A stretch of DNA of 64,000 nucleotides from Acanthornis magna (GCA_036785705.1 JAWUZG010000029.1:16941501-17005500), one strand, 5' to 3'; positions 38,173 through 48,881 are shown, counted from the first letter of the stretch. Numbers and translations: made by a program. Notes: generated from the letters alone by a model not told the origin.

Positions 38173-41100
38173 CAAATTTATTTTTTACTTATTTATTAGC
38201 TATAATAAAGAGAAGTAGCAGCTTTTTAGAAACCTTAGGGGTTTAAACATTAAAATAAATTAAATAATTGCAGATCGCATTCTGGCGTGATTAAGTTGGT
38301 GCTTCTAAGGTAAACAAACAGGGAACTCAGATTCTACAGACAAATTTCTGAAACATGTAAGAGCTGTGAACATTAAACATTCCATAGAGGTTTTTGTCTT
38401 GTGTATTTTTTAAGTTAGTAGGAACTCATATTAGAGATTTCTGCCAAAATTCCTCCCCTCTCCCCAAGTTCTCACTCAGGTAACAACATGTCATCAAAGG
38501 ATGTCAATTTTACTGTCTCTCTCAGCTCCAGAGTGGGTGTGTTCAGCCAGAACCACTTGTGTAATGCTTACTGATTACAGTGGCTTCTTTTGTATCTCTA
38601 TATGCTCCCGTAAGTCTGTAATCATACTTCCTTTTCTTGTCTTTGCTGTTGTTATGCACATAAACTTCCATGATGCACGTAGTTTCTATGTTTCACCATC
38701 TAAGTTCTGCATTGAAATATTAATGCGTATCTCATAGAGTTGTGTTAATTAGAGTACATTTTACTAATCCAGTGGAACTTGCTATTTACTGCGTGCACCT
38801 TTTGTCTAGAGAAGAGGGGCTGACAATCCCAAGCTTCCGATGCCACAGATGGGCTGCAGTCCACATTTCTTTTTCCACTTTCCTCCTTCCCAGGACAGTA
38901 CACTCAGTGTCGCTCATGTCCAGGCCAACATCCACCCGTTTCTGAGGGGTTACTAAAAAGACTTCTCTACTGTGACTAGATCAATTAATACAGTCTCACT
39001 TGGACATTCTCAGATTACTTTCACAAACAAGACCATTGAATGAAATTTTACAGCAAGAGCCTGGGTCCCTATGTAACTCATCCTTGCTTGGGCAATCTGT
39101 ACTCTTTCTTCCTTAAGAGTTCACAGAAGCTATGAGTTATTAATCTGCTCTAGGGACAACAACAGACCATGCCATTTGTTCCTATAACCTGCATATCCTG
39201 CTTTAAATTTCGAGGTAATTAGCAGTAATTACCTATTAAAATAGTAAGTTTTTCTGGTTTGTTTTCTGCTATTTCTTGATGAGTCTGAACCATATATACA
39301 AGAGATTCAAAGCCATCTTAAAACAGTCCCACAGAAGACAATATAATTTGCTGGATCAATGCTCAAGAAAAACAAGTGTACAAACACCATGCAGAGAGCA
39401 AACAGTGATATGACAAAAACCCCCTTTTATTTGATGACAATCTTCTCATCCTCTCAAAGACTTCCCGTATTATAACATCAACATGAGTAGATGGGTATGC
39501 CTGTTGCCATAATTAATGAACTTATGGTTAATCAACCAATGCCTATTGCCACAATTAACTAGAAAATAGTTTAGTTATATTGAAATTACAGTATGTATGT
39601 ATGTGTGTGTGTACATATATATATATATACACACATATATCTATACAGAATATTAGATAGATAGATAGATAGATAGACAGATAGATAGATAGACAGATAG
39701 ATAGATAGACCTCATAATACACCCATGTAAGCACCTTACAGAATCTTATTTCACAGGAATCACTCAGTGGAAATCAGACTGACACAAACACTCCTGCCTC
39801 GCTACACTCTTTGCCATTAGAGCCAACTGCAATGCCATTATCCCAAGCAGGATACAAATCCTAGCATTCTAGTTTGTCAATTCAAATTCAGTTTCAAGCT
39901 TTCTAGTTTGTCTGCCAGGACTGTAACAAGAGACACACTTTGTCCATTATTAAGATGCTTATAAGTTATTACTGGACTTAGCACTTCCTGAAAACCAAAG
40001 TATATAAAACCACCTGCAATATAATCATGTAAGATTAATTACGTCTATATTTACACACACAGTGTGCCTAAATGATTTGTCATCTCCATATGAGTCTTAA
40101 TATAAAAATGCATTTTGACTTGCCATAAGCAATAAATTTTATTAAATACAGATAACTTTTTCAATTGAGTAATTCCAACTAACCCAAAATGAGATATTAA
40201 GTGGATCACTAGCCAGCCACAAGCACAGTCACAAACAAGCAGGTGAATTTCAAAGGAAAATATCAAACCTCTTAAAGAAGACAAATAGCTCCAGTTGTCT
40301 TCAACTCTTGATCTATGGTCTGTAAGCATGAGAAAGTGCTTGATTAAACATAAATATTACAATATCTGAGAACATACAGTTCCTATCATTAACCTGCTCA
40401 ATGAAACAGTCCATGATACATTTACTGTAAGCCAATTAACAATTGAATGAAACCATATGTTAACACAATTTACAAGACAAAGGTTATTATACAGATGTAT
40501 AATAACTTACAAGCAAGTCAAGAAGATAAATTGTGCCCTTTATTACACTCAGCTTGCACATAATACCATGAGAAACATTTCTCTGCTCACAACTGTTAAT
40601 AGCACATGCCAATATAATTTGGCATCTCCTTGGCTAACGTTCATACACGGTTTAAAGTAAGAAAGTTTCAAAGGAAGAAAGCAAAACTCAAATATAGTCA
40701 AAGTATCAAAGAAAAAATTTTTCAGAAAAAAAAAGGAACTAAAATTCTACAAGAACTCCTATTTGGATCACTCCAACATATACTTCCCAAACCAACACAT
40801 TCATAGCTACACTGGATTAACAAAAAGATATTCAGTTCATTCAAACAACAATTAATTGTTTAAGTTCAAAAATTAGTTTATGGAATGTTTTGTATTGCAT
40901 GTAAAACCTTACTAGCAGTTAAACCTAAATTAGGTAACTTAATTGTCAACTGGAGATGAGGGAAGTTTCATTGAAAAACATATCTACAGTGTTTCAACTT
41001 TTCACACGTATTTTGCCCATCACATCAATGTTCTAAGAGCTACGAAATAATACTTCATTATTTAAAATTACTCAAATTTCCCAAATTTGGTCTCCAGTTT

Positions 41101-42392
41101 TTTTAATTACCATAAAGCCTAGCGACTCAGAAGACTTAGAGCTCTCTATTCTACACTAAAAATTGTTTGATCACAACAAAACAACCATTAATAATTTTAA
41201 AAAGCAAAGGAAAAGAAAGTAAAAGAAATATAAAAAATTTTATACCTATAAAATAAAAGTAATAAAATTTAAATTCACATGTAAAGATGGAAATGACATC
41301 CTTATGACAGTTTGTTTACAAATAAGGTAAAACACTGAATAGTCAACATTTATATAGGGTAAGTAGATTAAAAAAAATAAAATCAAAAGGCTTCTATAAC
41401 TCTAGTGGCTTTTTGCTAACTATGTAAATGTTCATGATTAGTACTGTATTATTTGCTTAGCCATGAATAAAATTTTACTATACTTCAGGGAAAATCAAAG
41501 CAGAGCATTCGAGTTTGAGGTAGTGCTGAAGAGATGTGGGGATATGCAAGTATGGTAGAAACCAATCAACAGGTGTTTGTCCTAACTTTATAATGAGAAT
41601 CTGTATCAAGACATAGCCCAGCCACAAACATGTTTACCAGGAAGAAATACAGCCAGGTTTCTTCAACTCTCTCTTTCCTTTCTGCCACCATTTTTGTAGT
41701 AAAACTGTAACTGAGTATGCTTTACTGGGATGGACTGAAGTATGAAAGGATAAATGGGCATGACTCAAGAGTACCTTTCATTCAATCATTCATTGTTCAC
41801 AGTAAGTTTTTACACAGTGCATTTGCAAGACACGGCTAAACAAAATGACTACCACATACTACTGAAACCCTAGACAACATCCAGTTATGCCTTCTTTTTT
41901 TTTCTTACAAGTAGATGATTCACTGCTAGAAAACAGCAAATACTACATACTGACCAATATGGAGCTTTCCCCTCCCCTCCTTTCACTTACATGTAACTTT
42001 CCTTTAAATGGTAAGATATAGTCTGAAAGGTACCTGAAGTCTGTACAAAGAGCTGTCACTTTTTGAGAAGAAACTGTTAAAAAGGAAGCTTTTCTCACTA
42101 ATACAAAAAGAAACTTTATTTCTTAACTACAGGCTTTTCTTCTTCCTCCCCTCCCCACAATGCCAACTTGCAACATCAAGGAGAATTTACTAGAAGCAGC
42201 AGAGCAGCATGAGGATTTGGCTCTGACGCTCTGACATAACTAGTTTATTTTCTTCTTATTAATAAGTGTTTCACAGTACTAGGATACATTTCAAGTACCT
42301 GCAGTGTTGGCAAGGAAAGAGGGACTTTTTAGTGCTTGTTTTTCCAAAACTATGCTTTCTGAAGTCTATGCTGTAAGTTAAAATACAAATGA
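38173..42392. other. AT-rich DNA with microsatellite; no certain gene
   Basis: Contains the GTAT/GATA microsatellite (39590-39710). On the minus strand a 60-odd codon frame without recognisable domain runs from about 38985 down to 38790 in a locally GC-richer patch (segments LDMSDTECTVLGRRK and EMWTAAHLWHRKLG). Otherwise I see nothing identifiable. Confidence 0.35.
39590..39710. repeat. GTAT/GT/TA run followed by GATA/GACA repeat
   Basis: GTATGTATGTATGTGTGTGT and TATATATATATA lead into a tetranucleotide block of GATA units with interspersed GACA (39655-39710). GATA/GACA arrays are the Bkm-type simple repeat. Confidence 0.92.
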
Positions 42393-42409
42393 CTTCTTGT
42401 TGAAGTTTG

Positions 42410-42411
<2 letters not shown>

Positions 42412-42440
<29 letters not shown>
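42412..42440. repeat. G(29) homopolymer in the 5' LTR
   Basis: 29 consecutive G followed by TGCGCGCGCA and, 20 bases on, a C(7) run. The 3' LTR has only GGGGGAGGGGG at this place. It is either a true slippage expansion or an assembly or sequencing artefact. Confidence 0.9.
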
Positions 42441-42470
42441 TGCGCGCGCAGAATTTTTCCCCCCCGTTCT

Positions 42471-42483
42471 GTTGCTAGGTAAC
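42471..42483. promoter_or_regulatory. RFX-type X-box palindrome, 5' LTR
   Basis: GTTGCTAGGTAAC: half-sites GTTGCY and RGYAAC separated by one base. It lies 12 bp upstream of the TATA-like TATTTAA. The same 13 bases occur in the 3' LTR and the solo LTR. Binding is inferred from the motif only. Confidence 0.55.
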
Positions 42484-42494
42484 CAACAACCAGG

Positions 42495-42501
42495 TATTTA
42501 A
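42495..42501 (+). promoter_or_regulatory. TATA-like box, 5' LTR
   Basis: TATTTAA downstream of the X-box; identical at 48893-48899 in the 3' LTR, but GATTTAA in the solo LTR at 59449-60354. Confidence 0.5.
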
Positions 42502-43348
42502 GGACCATTTACTCTTACAAAAGAGACAAAAGATGTTGGCTAGGGCAGGGCAAGGGGAGGAGAGATCTGGCCATTGGTAACTCTCACTTGCTTGCTGGAT
42601 TTTGAGGAGAGAGCAGTGAAAAAACTGCTGTCTCCTTTGGGCTGTGACTGCGGAAAAAGCCCAGCTCCACACTGCTTTCTCTACCTGGTGGGTGAGCTAT
42701 CATTTGGGAAAGGGGCACACAATTCCAACCCCCTTCGCCTCCTGGAGGGCACATTTCCCAGCTGCCCTTACAGCTGCCATGAAGGGGGGCCCAGCTGACG
42801 CCACTCTGCGCCCCTGCCTGCCACAACTGCCGAGTTCCTGCCACCTTTTTGCTGGCTAGCCCAAGTGAGCCAGTCCTGCCACTCCAGCTCCCTGTTCTGA
42901 GCTCCCTGCCCAGCCTGTCCTGCTGCACGCCGTCCCTGCCCAGCCCATCTGCCATTCCCCTCATGACACAGACCTGACCTCACACTACAGCGCCCCCTGC
43001 AGCTGCATGGGAGTCATTGCACCTGCCCTGCCTGGCTGGGAGGCCGACATCGCCCCTGCTGGCTGTGACCATAACTGCACAGTCACAAACGGGAAAGTGG
43101 CTGGCAGCTCGGGGACATCTGCCACTGGGTTTTCTGATTTTGTTCTGCTGTTACTATTGTCATTATTGATTGTTTTCCTCATTATAGATACTAGTAAAGA
43201 ACTGTTATTCCTTTTCCCATACCTTTGCCTGAAAGCCCTTGATTCCAAAGTTAGAATAATTTGGAGGGAAGGGGGGTCATATTCTCTATTCTAAGGAAGG
43301 CTCTCACCTTCCTTAGCAGACACCTGTCTTTCAAGCCAAGACAGATCT

Positions 43349-43366
43349 TGGTGTCCAATGTGCTGC
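43349..43366 (+). promoter_or_regulatory. Primer binding site, tRNA-Leu type
   Basis: Five bases after the 5' LTR, TGGTGTCC begins the site. The first seven bases TGGTGTC are the complement of a CCA-ended tRNA of the Leu type, the primer after which the ERV-L group is named. The remaining positions match only in part, consistent with decay. Confidence 0.6.
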
Positions 43367-43865
43367 TCAAGTGCATTGAGAGAAAAGGGCACAAAAGGAA
43401 TAACAGTTTCTGGAGCACCCACTTTAGTGTGCTGAACATAGAAACCTCATTAAGCGGCACAGTGTGGTCTAGCATACCTTGGTTTGGCTGGCATGTGCTC
43501 GTGGCCACATTTTTCCCATTTGCAGCTCCTTATCTAAACATGGGTCCTATAACTAAGGCCATTGTGGCTGTTATCCAGTTTGCACAATGGGTCAATAAGG
43601 TGAGGAATTTATGGATTTTTCATGTCCTTTGGATGGTGGGCACATGGTTACAGGGCTTCAACACCTTGAGTACATGTTTTTGGAGTCTGTTTGGTAATGG
43701 TACCTTTTGTGAGGAGATGACACCAGAGGAAACTTTTCTCAACTCTTCACCCATTTCTCTGGGCCTACCCTACTAGGGCTCGGAGGGTTCATATACTCTC
43801 TAAATGTTAATGATGCCGTACAGTGGTTGGCGGTGCTAATAGCTCTATTCCACTTTGCATTCTGA
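43367..43865 (+). pseudogene. Hydrophobic leader frame upstream of gag
   Basis: From the primer site to a stop at 43774 there is one uninterrupted frame of more than 130 codons. A second frame takes over near 43740 and stops at 43865. Both encode strongly hydrophobic, aromatic-rich segments: WHVLVATFFPFAAPYL, ITKAIVAVIQFAQWV, LWIFHVLWMVGTWLQGF, and then WLAVLIALFHFAF. This suggests a small protein with up to four membrane segments, split by one frameshift. A clear ATG at the start is missing; the first in-frame ATG lies near 43540, after the first hydrophobic segment. It is not a matrix or capsid sequence I know. It could be an accessory membrane protein, a signal-like extension of Gag, or captured sequence. 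Confidence 0.5.
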
Positions 43866-45382
43866 GAGAGGAGAGACTGCCCTGGGCAACCACTCTAACA
43901 GCAGTCCCAGGGAATAGGAATGCTGCCCCAGGGACTAGAGGTGCTGCCTCAGAGCCTAGGGGTGCCGCCCCAGAGACTAAGGATACTGCCCTGAGACTAG
44001 GGATGTTGCCACAGAGCCTAGGGATGTTGCCGTAGAGACTATGGATGCTGCTACAGAGACTAGGGATGTTGTCACAGGGACTAGGGATGTTGCCACAGAG
44101 ACTAGGGATGTTGCCACAGAGACTAGTGATGTTGCCACAAAGACTAGGGATGCTGCTACAGAGACTAGGGATGGTGTCCCAGAGCCTGAGGGTACCCCAC
44201 AGCCTGACCCTGCCCCATGGCCTGCCCCAGAAATGAACCAACCAAATTGGATGGAGGTAGTGGAGGAAAAGATACGTCAGGTGCTGAGGGAATACACTTC
44301 CTCAGCTGGTGGGAAACCCTCTCCTTGCCCCAAAGGGGAGGAGTCTAATGATGCAGCAGCAGAACCCACAGATGTTACACCCATCCAGGTTCCAGCTGAA
44401 CCACGAGAGCAGTCACTGCCAGCAGCAGTTGCCCCTGTGCAGCGGAGGAAATATAAGACCAGATCAGTATGCCCAGTTAATGATGATGGGGAACCAGGGC
44501 CCTCACAACCAGCAGGGGGGCCCGAGCCTATAATCATCACCGAGTCCCTGCATACAACACGACCCGTAATCTGCCGAAATGACATTCTGCGACGGGGGGC
44601 GTGAGCCTTTCTCAACCTGGTTACTTCGGGTTTGGGATCTCATGGGCCCAGGCGCGCAGCTGGATGGTAACGAGGCAAGGAATTTGGGAGTTTTGGCCCA
44701 AGACACCGGTGTTGACAAGGTGTTTGCGAAAGAGACAGCGCCCCTTTCTCTCTGGGAAAGGCTTTTAACAAGTGTAAGAGAGAGATTTGTTCACAAAGAT
44801 AGAATGCAGGAGCACTACCGCAGACTGCCCTGGAAGACCACTGAAGAAGGAATCCAACAGCTGAGAGAAACGGCAGAGTACTGGAGGTGCTTTTTGGGAG
44901 GGACGGACAGAACGAAAATGATCCTGATAGGGTCAGGTGCACAGGGCAAATGTTGTGGAACGTGGCAAGTCTAGGGCCATCCCAATATGCCACCTTCAGT
45001 GCAACGATTAATGCCGATGACAACTGTCAGACAGTGAGCTCCATAGCTGACAAGCTCAGATACTACGCAAGTGTGATCAGTGGCTCAGTGCAGGCTCAGG
45101 TCTCTGCTGTGATTAAGGAGTTGAAGGAAGAGATGAGGCAGATGAGAGGAGATGAGGGAGGAGATGGAGGAGGTGAGGAAAAACAGTGTGGCACCAGTGA
45201 GAGTCACAGGCCCCAACACCAGAGCCCGACGTCCCCCAGCTAGAGAGAGGGGGTACACCCCATCAGCTGAGTTGTGGTTCTTTCTGCATGACCATGGGGA
45301 AGACATGAGAAGGTGGGATGGGAAGCCCACTTCTGTCCTGGCAGCATGGATGCGTCAGCTTAAGGAGGAGAATGCTAGTTGA
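43823..45382 (+). pseudogene. gag: ERV-L gag, frameshifted
   Basis: Gag forms the virion shell. Four pieces in alternating frames cover it: 43823-44035 and 44041-44604 (heptad repeat, then a Pro/Glu-rich region and a basic RRKYKTR), 44579-44974 (capsid-like, with FSTWLLRVWDLMGPGAQLDG), 44887-45243 (SQYATFSATINADD and an amphipathic helix KLRYYASVISG) and 45152-45382 (C-terminal YTPSAELWFFLHDHGEDMRR). Frame changes fall in the fourth heptad unit, at a G(6) run near 44594, near 44885 and between 45152 and 45243. No C-x2-C-x4-H-x4-C zinc knuckle is visible. The start codon is uncertain. Identity rests on position before pro-pol and capsid-like composition. Confidence 0.8.
43912..44187 (+). repeat. 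21-bp tandem repeat encoding heptapeptides
   Basis: About 13 head-to-tail copies of a 21-bp unit close to ACTAGGGATGTTGCCACAGAG. Read in the gag frame, each unit encodes seven residues of the type A/V-T-E-T-R-D-V. The fourth unit is one base short (20 bp), which shifts the reading frame and splits the repeat between two frames (43823-44035 and 44041 onward). Confidence 0.93.
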
Positions 45383-45956
45383 GGGGATTCTCCAAAGTGA
45401 AGGGAGCCTCAGCTTCCCGTGGCCGACCTGCTGGGTACAACAGAAGGGAAGATACTGTGTCAGATTCCCTTGAAAGTGGAATGTATGCTCAGAAAGGGAA
45501 TGATAACCAGGGCTAGAGGGGCCCTGCCTCTAGCCAGGTAGAGGCATAGGAAAATCACATCTTTTGGAATGTGTGGATTCGATGGCCTGGTACATCAGAG
45601 CCACAAAAATATGAAGCATTGGTTGATACAGGAGCGCAGTGCACCCTAATGCCATCGGGACATGTCAGGGCAGAACCCATTTCATTTCTATTGCCGGGGT
45701 GACGGGGGGATCACAAGAGTTGACCCTGCTGGAGGTCGAGGTGAGCCTGAATGGGAAGGAGCGGCAGAAATATCCCATCGTGACTGGTCCAGAGGCCCTG
45801 CATATTCTGGGCATAGATTTCCTCCAGAATGGCTATTTCAAAGACCCGAAAGGACTCAGGTGGGCTTTTAGGATAGCTGCTGCTGAGGCAGAGGGCGTTA
45901 GGCAATTGAACACCTTGCCTAGACTATCAGAGAACCCTTCTGCAGTTGGACTTTAG
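45383..45956 (+). pseudogene. pro: ERV-L protease, broken
   Basis: An aspartic protease of the retropepsin type that would cleave Gag-Pol. The active-site segment ALVDTGAQCTLMPSG is read at 45616-45660, with the catalytic Asp codon at 45625. The same frame upstream has TAG stops at 45514 and 45547. Downstream the frame closes and the C-terminal half continues in another frame (45639-45956, with ELTLLEVEVSLNGKERQKYP and HILGIDFLQNGYF, the hydrophobic-Gly flap-distal motif). So at least one frameshift lies between 45660 and 45690. No functional enzyme can be made. Confidence 0.88.
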
Positions 45957-46036
45957 AAGATGGAGGAACAACAGGTACCAATTGCCACCTCGGCAGTGCA
46001 CTGCCAGCAGTACAGGACAAATAGAGACGCTGTGAT

Positions 46037-46699
46037 TCCAATCCACAAGACGTCCGTGAGCTAGAGAGCCAAGGGGTGGTCAGCAAGACCCACTCATCCT
46101 TCAACAGCCCCATCTGGTCTGTGCACAAATCTGATGGAGAATGGAGACTGACTGTGGACTATCATGCTTTGAATGAGCTGACTCCACCGCTGAGCGCTAC
46201 CATGCCAAACATGTTGGAGCTCCAGTATGAGCTGGAGTCCAAAGCAGCAAAGCGGTACGCCACTATTGACATTGCAAATGCATTTTTCTCCATTCCTCTG
46301 GCAACAGAGTGCAGGCCTCAATTTGCTTTCGCCTGGAGGGGCGTGCAAGATACCTGGAACCGGCTGCCCCGGGGGTGGAAGCACAGTCCCACCACCTGCC
46401 ATGAACTGATCCAGGCTGCACTGGAAAAGGGTGAGGCTCCGGAACAGCTGCAGTACATCGATGACATCTTTGTCTGGGGGGACACAGCAGAAGAAGTGTT
46501 TGAGATAGAAGAGAAATTCATCCAGATTCTCCTGAAAGCCAGTTTCGCCGTCAAAAAGAGCAAAGTCAAGGGGCCTGCCAAAGAGATCCAGTTCCTGGGG
46601 GTGAAGTGGCAAGATGGATGGCACCAGATTCCCACTGAGGTCATCAATAAAATCACAGCGATGTCCCCACCAACAAGAAGGACGCGCAAGGTTTCCTAG
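46037..46699 (+). pseudogene. pol: ERV-L reverse transcriptase domain
   Basis: RNA-directed DNA polymerase of the provirus. One open frame of about 210 codons carries the fingers and palm motifs in order: SPIWSVHKSDGEWRLTVDY, motif A YATIDIANAFFSIPL, FAFAWRG, motif B LPRGWKHSPTTCHELIQAAL, and motif C QYIDDIFVWGDT with the YIDD box at 46454-46465. The LGVKWQDG primer-grip region follows near 46595. All three catalytic Asp residues are present, so this is the best-preserved part of the element. The frame ends at a stop (46697) just before the connection domain continues in a different frame. A stop also lies upstream near 46058. Confidence 0.95.
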
Positions 46700-46719
46700 G
46701 TGCCATAGGTTTCTAGAGG

Positions 46720-47763
46720 ATGCACATCCCTGAGTACAGCCAGATTACGAGCCCTCTCAACCTGGTGACACTCAAGAACGATTTCCACTGGAGCCCTGAA
46801 CAACAACAAGCCTTCGCCCAGATCAAGCAGGAGATCGCTCATGCAGTAGCCCTTGGCCCAGTCAGGACGGGACCAGAAGTGAAGAATGTGCTCTACTCTG
46901 CAGCTGGGGGCAATGGCCTGTCCTGGAGCCTTTGGCAGAAGGGGCCTGGTGAGACTCAAGGGCGACCACTGGGATTCCAGAGCCAAAGTTACAGAGGGTC
47001 CAAAACAAACTACACTCCCACAGAGAGGGAAATTCTGGCAGCCTATGAAGGAGTCCAAGCCACCTCAGAGGTAATCGGCACAGAAGCACAATTCCTCCTG
47101 GCACCCCAACTACCGGCACTGGGGTGGATGTTCAAAGGAAAGGTTCCCTCTACCCACCACACCACCGATGGCACGTGGAGTAAATGGACTGCCTTCATCA
47201 CACAGCGTGCCCCTATTGGAAACCTGAATCGTCCTGGGACCTTGGAAATAATTACAAATTGGCCCGAAGGTGAAAACTTTGATCGCACTGACGAAGAGGA
47301 GGAGGAATGGGTGACTCGTCCAGAGGAAGCTCCACCCTACAACCAACTGCCACAAGATGAAACACACTACGCTCTCTTTACTGACAGTTCCTGTCGTATT
47401 GTGGGGTCAAACCGAAACTGGAAAGCAGCTGCATGGAGTCCCACACGGCAGGTCGCAGAGGCTACAGAAAAAGAAGGTGGATTGAGCCAATTTGCTGAGC
47501 TCAAAGCCGTTCAGCTGGCCCTGGACATTGCTGAAAGAGAGAAGTGGCCAAAGCTATACCTGTACACCAATTCATGGATGGTAGCCAATGCTCTGTGGCG
47601 TTGGTTGGAAAGGTGGAAAAAGGCCAACTGGCAGCGTAGAGGAAGACCAATCTGGGCTGCTGACAAATGGCGAGACATTGCCACTCGGGTAGAGAAGCTG
47701 CCTGTGAAAGTCCATCATGTGGATGCCCACGTCCCCAAGAGTCAAGCTAATGAGGAGCACTAA
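46720..47763 (+). pseudogene. pol: ERV-L RT connection and RNase H domain
   Basis: A 347-codon frame. It starts with MHIPEYSQITSPLNLVT (RT thumb/connection), continues with FHWSPEQQQAFAQIKQE and YTPTEREILAAYEGVQA, and ends with an RNase H domain: FTDSSCRIVGS near 47377, FAELKAVQLALDIAERE near 47490, YLYTNSWMVANAL near 47560, and VHHVDAHVPKSQANEEH at the end. RNase H needs four acidic residues. The third, normally Asp in the YTDS motif, is Asn here (AAT, 47569-47571). A TAA at 47761 ends the frame, where the integrase would follow without interruption. Confidence 0.93.
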
Positions 47764-48691
47764 AACAATGAACAGGTAGATCAGGCTGCAAAGATAAAGG
47801 TGTCACAAATAGATTTGGACTGGCAACACAAGGGAGAGCTGTTCCTAGCCTGATGGGCCCATGATGCCTCAGGCCATCAAGGCAGAGATGCCACCTATAA
47901 GTGGGCACAAGACCGAGGAGTGGATCTAACCATGGACTGTATCTCCCAGGTAATCCATAACTGTGAGACGTGCGCTGCCATCAAGCAAGTCAAGCGGGTG
48001 AAACCCCTATGGTATGGGGGAAGGTGGACCAAATATAAGTATGGGGAGGCCTGGCAGATCGACTGCATCACACTGCCTCAAACCCACCACGGCAAGCGCT
48101 ACATGCTCACAATAGTAGAAGCCACCACTGGGTGGCTGGAGACCTACCCTGTGCCTCACTGCCCATAACACCATCCTGGACCTTGACAGGCAAGTCCCTT
48201 GGAGGCATGGTACCCCTGAGAGAATTGAGTCGGACAATGGAACTCATTTCAGAAATAGCCTCATAAACACCTGGGCTAGGGAACATGGCATTGAGTGGGT
48301 ATACCACATTCTTTATCATGCACCTGCTGCTGGCAAAGTGGAGTGATGCAATAGCCTGCTAAAAACCACCTTGAAGGCTCTAGGCAGGGGGACTTTCAAA
48401 AATTGGGAACAGCATTTATCCAAGGCCACCTGGCTAGTTAACACCTGAGGCTCCACCAACAGGGCTGGCCCTGCCCAATCCGAACCCTTGCGAACAGCAG
48501 ATGGGAACAAGGTTCCAGTGGTGCAAATGAGAGGCATGCTGGGGAAAACTGTTTGGATTAATTCTGCCCTGAGCAAAGACAGACCCACTCGTGGGGTTGT
48601 CTTCGCTCAGGGACCAGGGTGTACCTGGTGGGTGATGCAAGAGGATGGAGAGACACGATGCATATCTCAGAGGGATCTCAGTTGGGGTTGA
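47764..48691 (+). pseudogene. pol: ERV-L integrase, broken
   Basis: Integrase inserts viral DNA into the host genome. The N-terminal zinc-binding segment is readable (WAHDASGHQGRD, then NCETCAAIKQ near 47960), with a TGA just before it at 47851. The catalytic core has its first Asp in WQIDCITLPQT (GAC 48061). TAA follows at 48166, and the rest is in another frame. There the second Asp is in ERIESDNGTHF (GAC 48233) and the Glu in GKVE (GAG 48341), immediately followed by TGA (48344). A further TGA lies near 48447. The C-terminal domain (GPGCTWWVMQEDGETRC) ends at 48691. No env follows. Confidence 0.92.
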
Positions 48692-48828
48692 ACTGCCCAT
48701 AACACTGTGCCTGTATCCGTATCTGCATGTACCCATGTATATTATCAGAGTAATGCATGTATGAATATAGTTTAAAAGTTTAAGTTTGATATAACAGGTT
48801 GGAATGGAAAAAAATTCAGGGTGGATAA
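48692..48828 (+). other. Short 3' leader before the 3' LTR, no env
   Basis: Only about 137 bases separate the end of integrase from the 3' LTR. A purine stretch GGAATGGAAAAAAA (about 48800-48813) is the best polypurine-tract candidate, although it does not abut the LTR. There is no room for an envelope gene. Confidence 0.7.
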
Positions 48829-48847
48829 TGTTGAAAGGTTGGGGGAG

Positions 48848-48858
48848 GGGGACTTTCC
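48848..48858. promoter_or_regulatory. kappaB-like site, 3' LTR
   Basis: GGGGACTTTCC fits the NF-kappaB consensus GGGRNYYYCC. It is 10 bp from the X-box. The 5' LTR has lost it to the G run; the solo LTR has the related GGAATTTTCCC. Confidence 0.5.
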
Positions 48859-48868
48859 CCCCCATTCT

Positions 48869-48881
48869 GTTGCTAGGTAAC
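48869..48881. promoter_or_regulatory. RFX-type X-box palindrome, 3' LTR
   Basis: GTTGCTAGGTAAC, identical to the copies at 42471 and (reverse strand) 60302. Confidence 0.55.

Larger units (their letters stand above)
42398..43343 (+). repeat. 5' LTR of the ERV-L provirus
   Basis: Starts TGTTGAAG and ends CAAGCCAAGACA. It has a 29-base G run (42412-42440) and TGCGCGCGCA where the 3' LTR has a mixed G-rich and kappaB-like sequence. From 42466 on it aligns base for base with the 3' LTR apart from point differences and small indels. An X-box lies at 42471 and a TATA-like TATTTAA at 42495. No clean AATAAA is visible. Confidence 0.93.

Noticed and set aside
43807..44241. 144-codon minus-strand frame with SLCGNIP-like repeats
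   Set aside because: It is the antisense shadow of the 21-bp gag repeat, which is open in several frames because the unit is a multiple of three.
48692..48828. Possible env
   Set aside because: Only ~137 bases remain before the 3' LTR.
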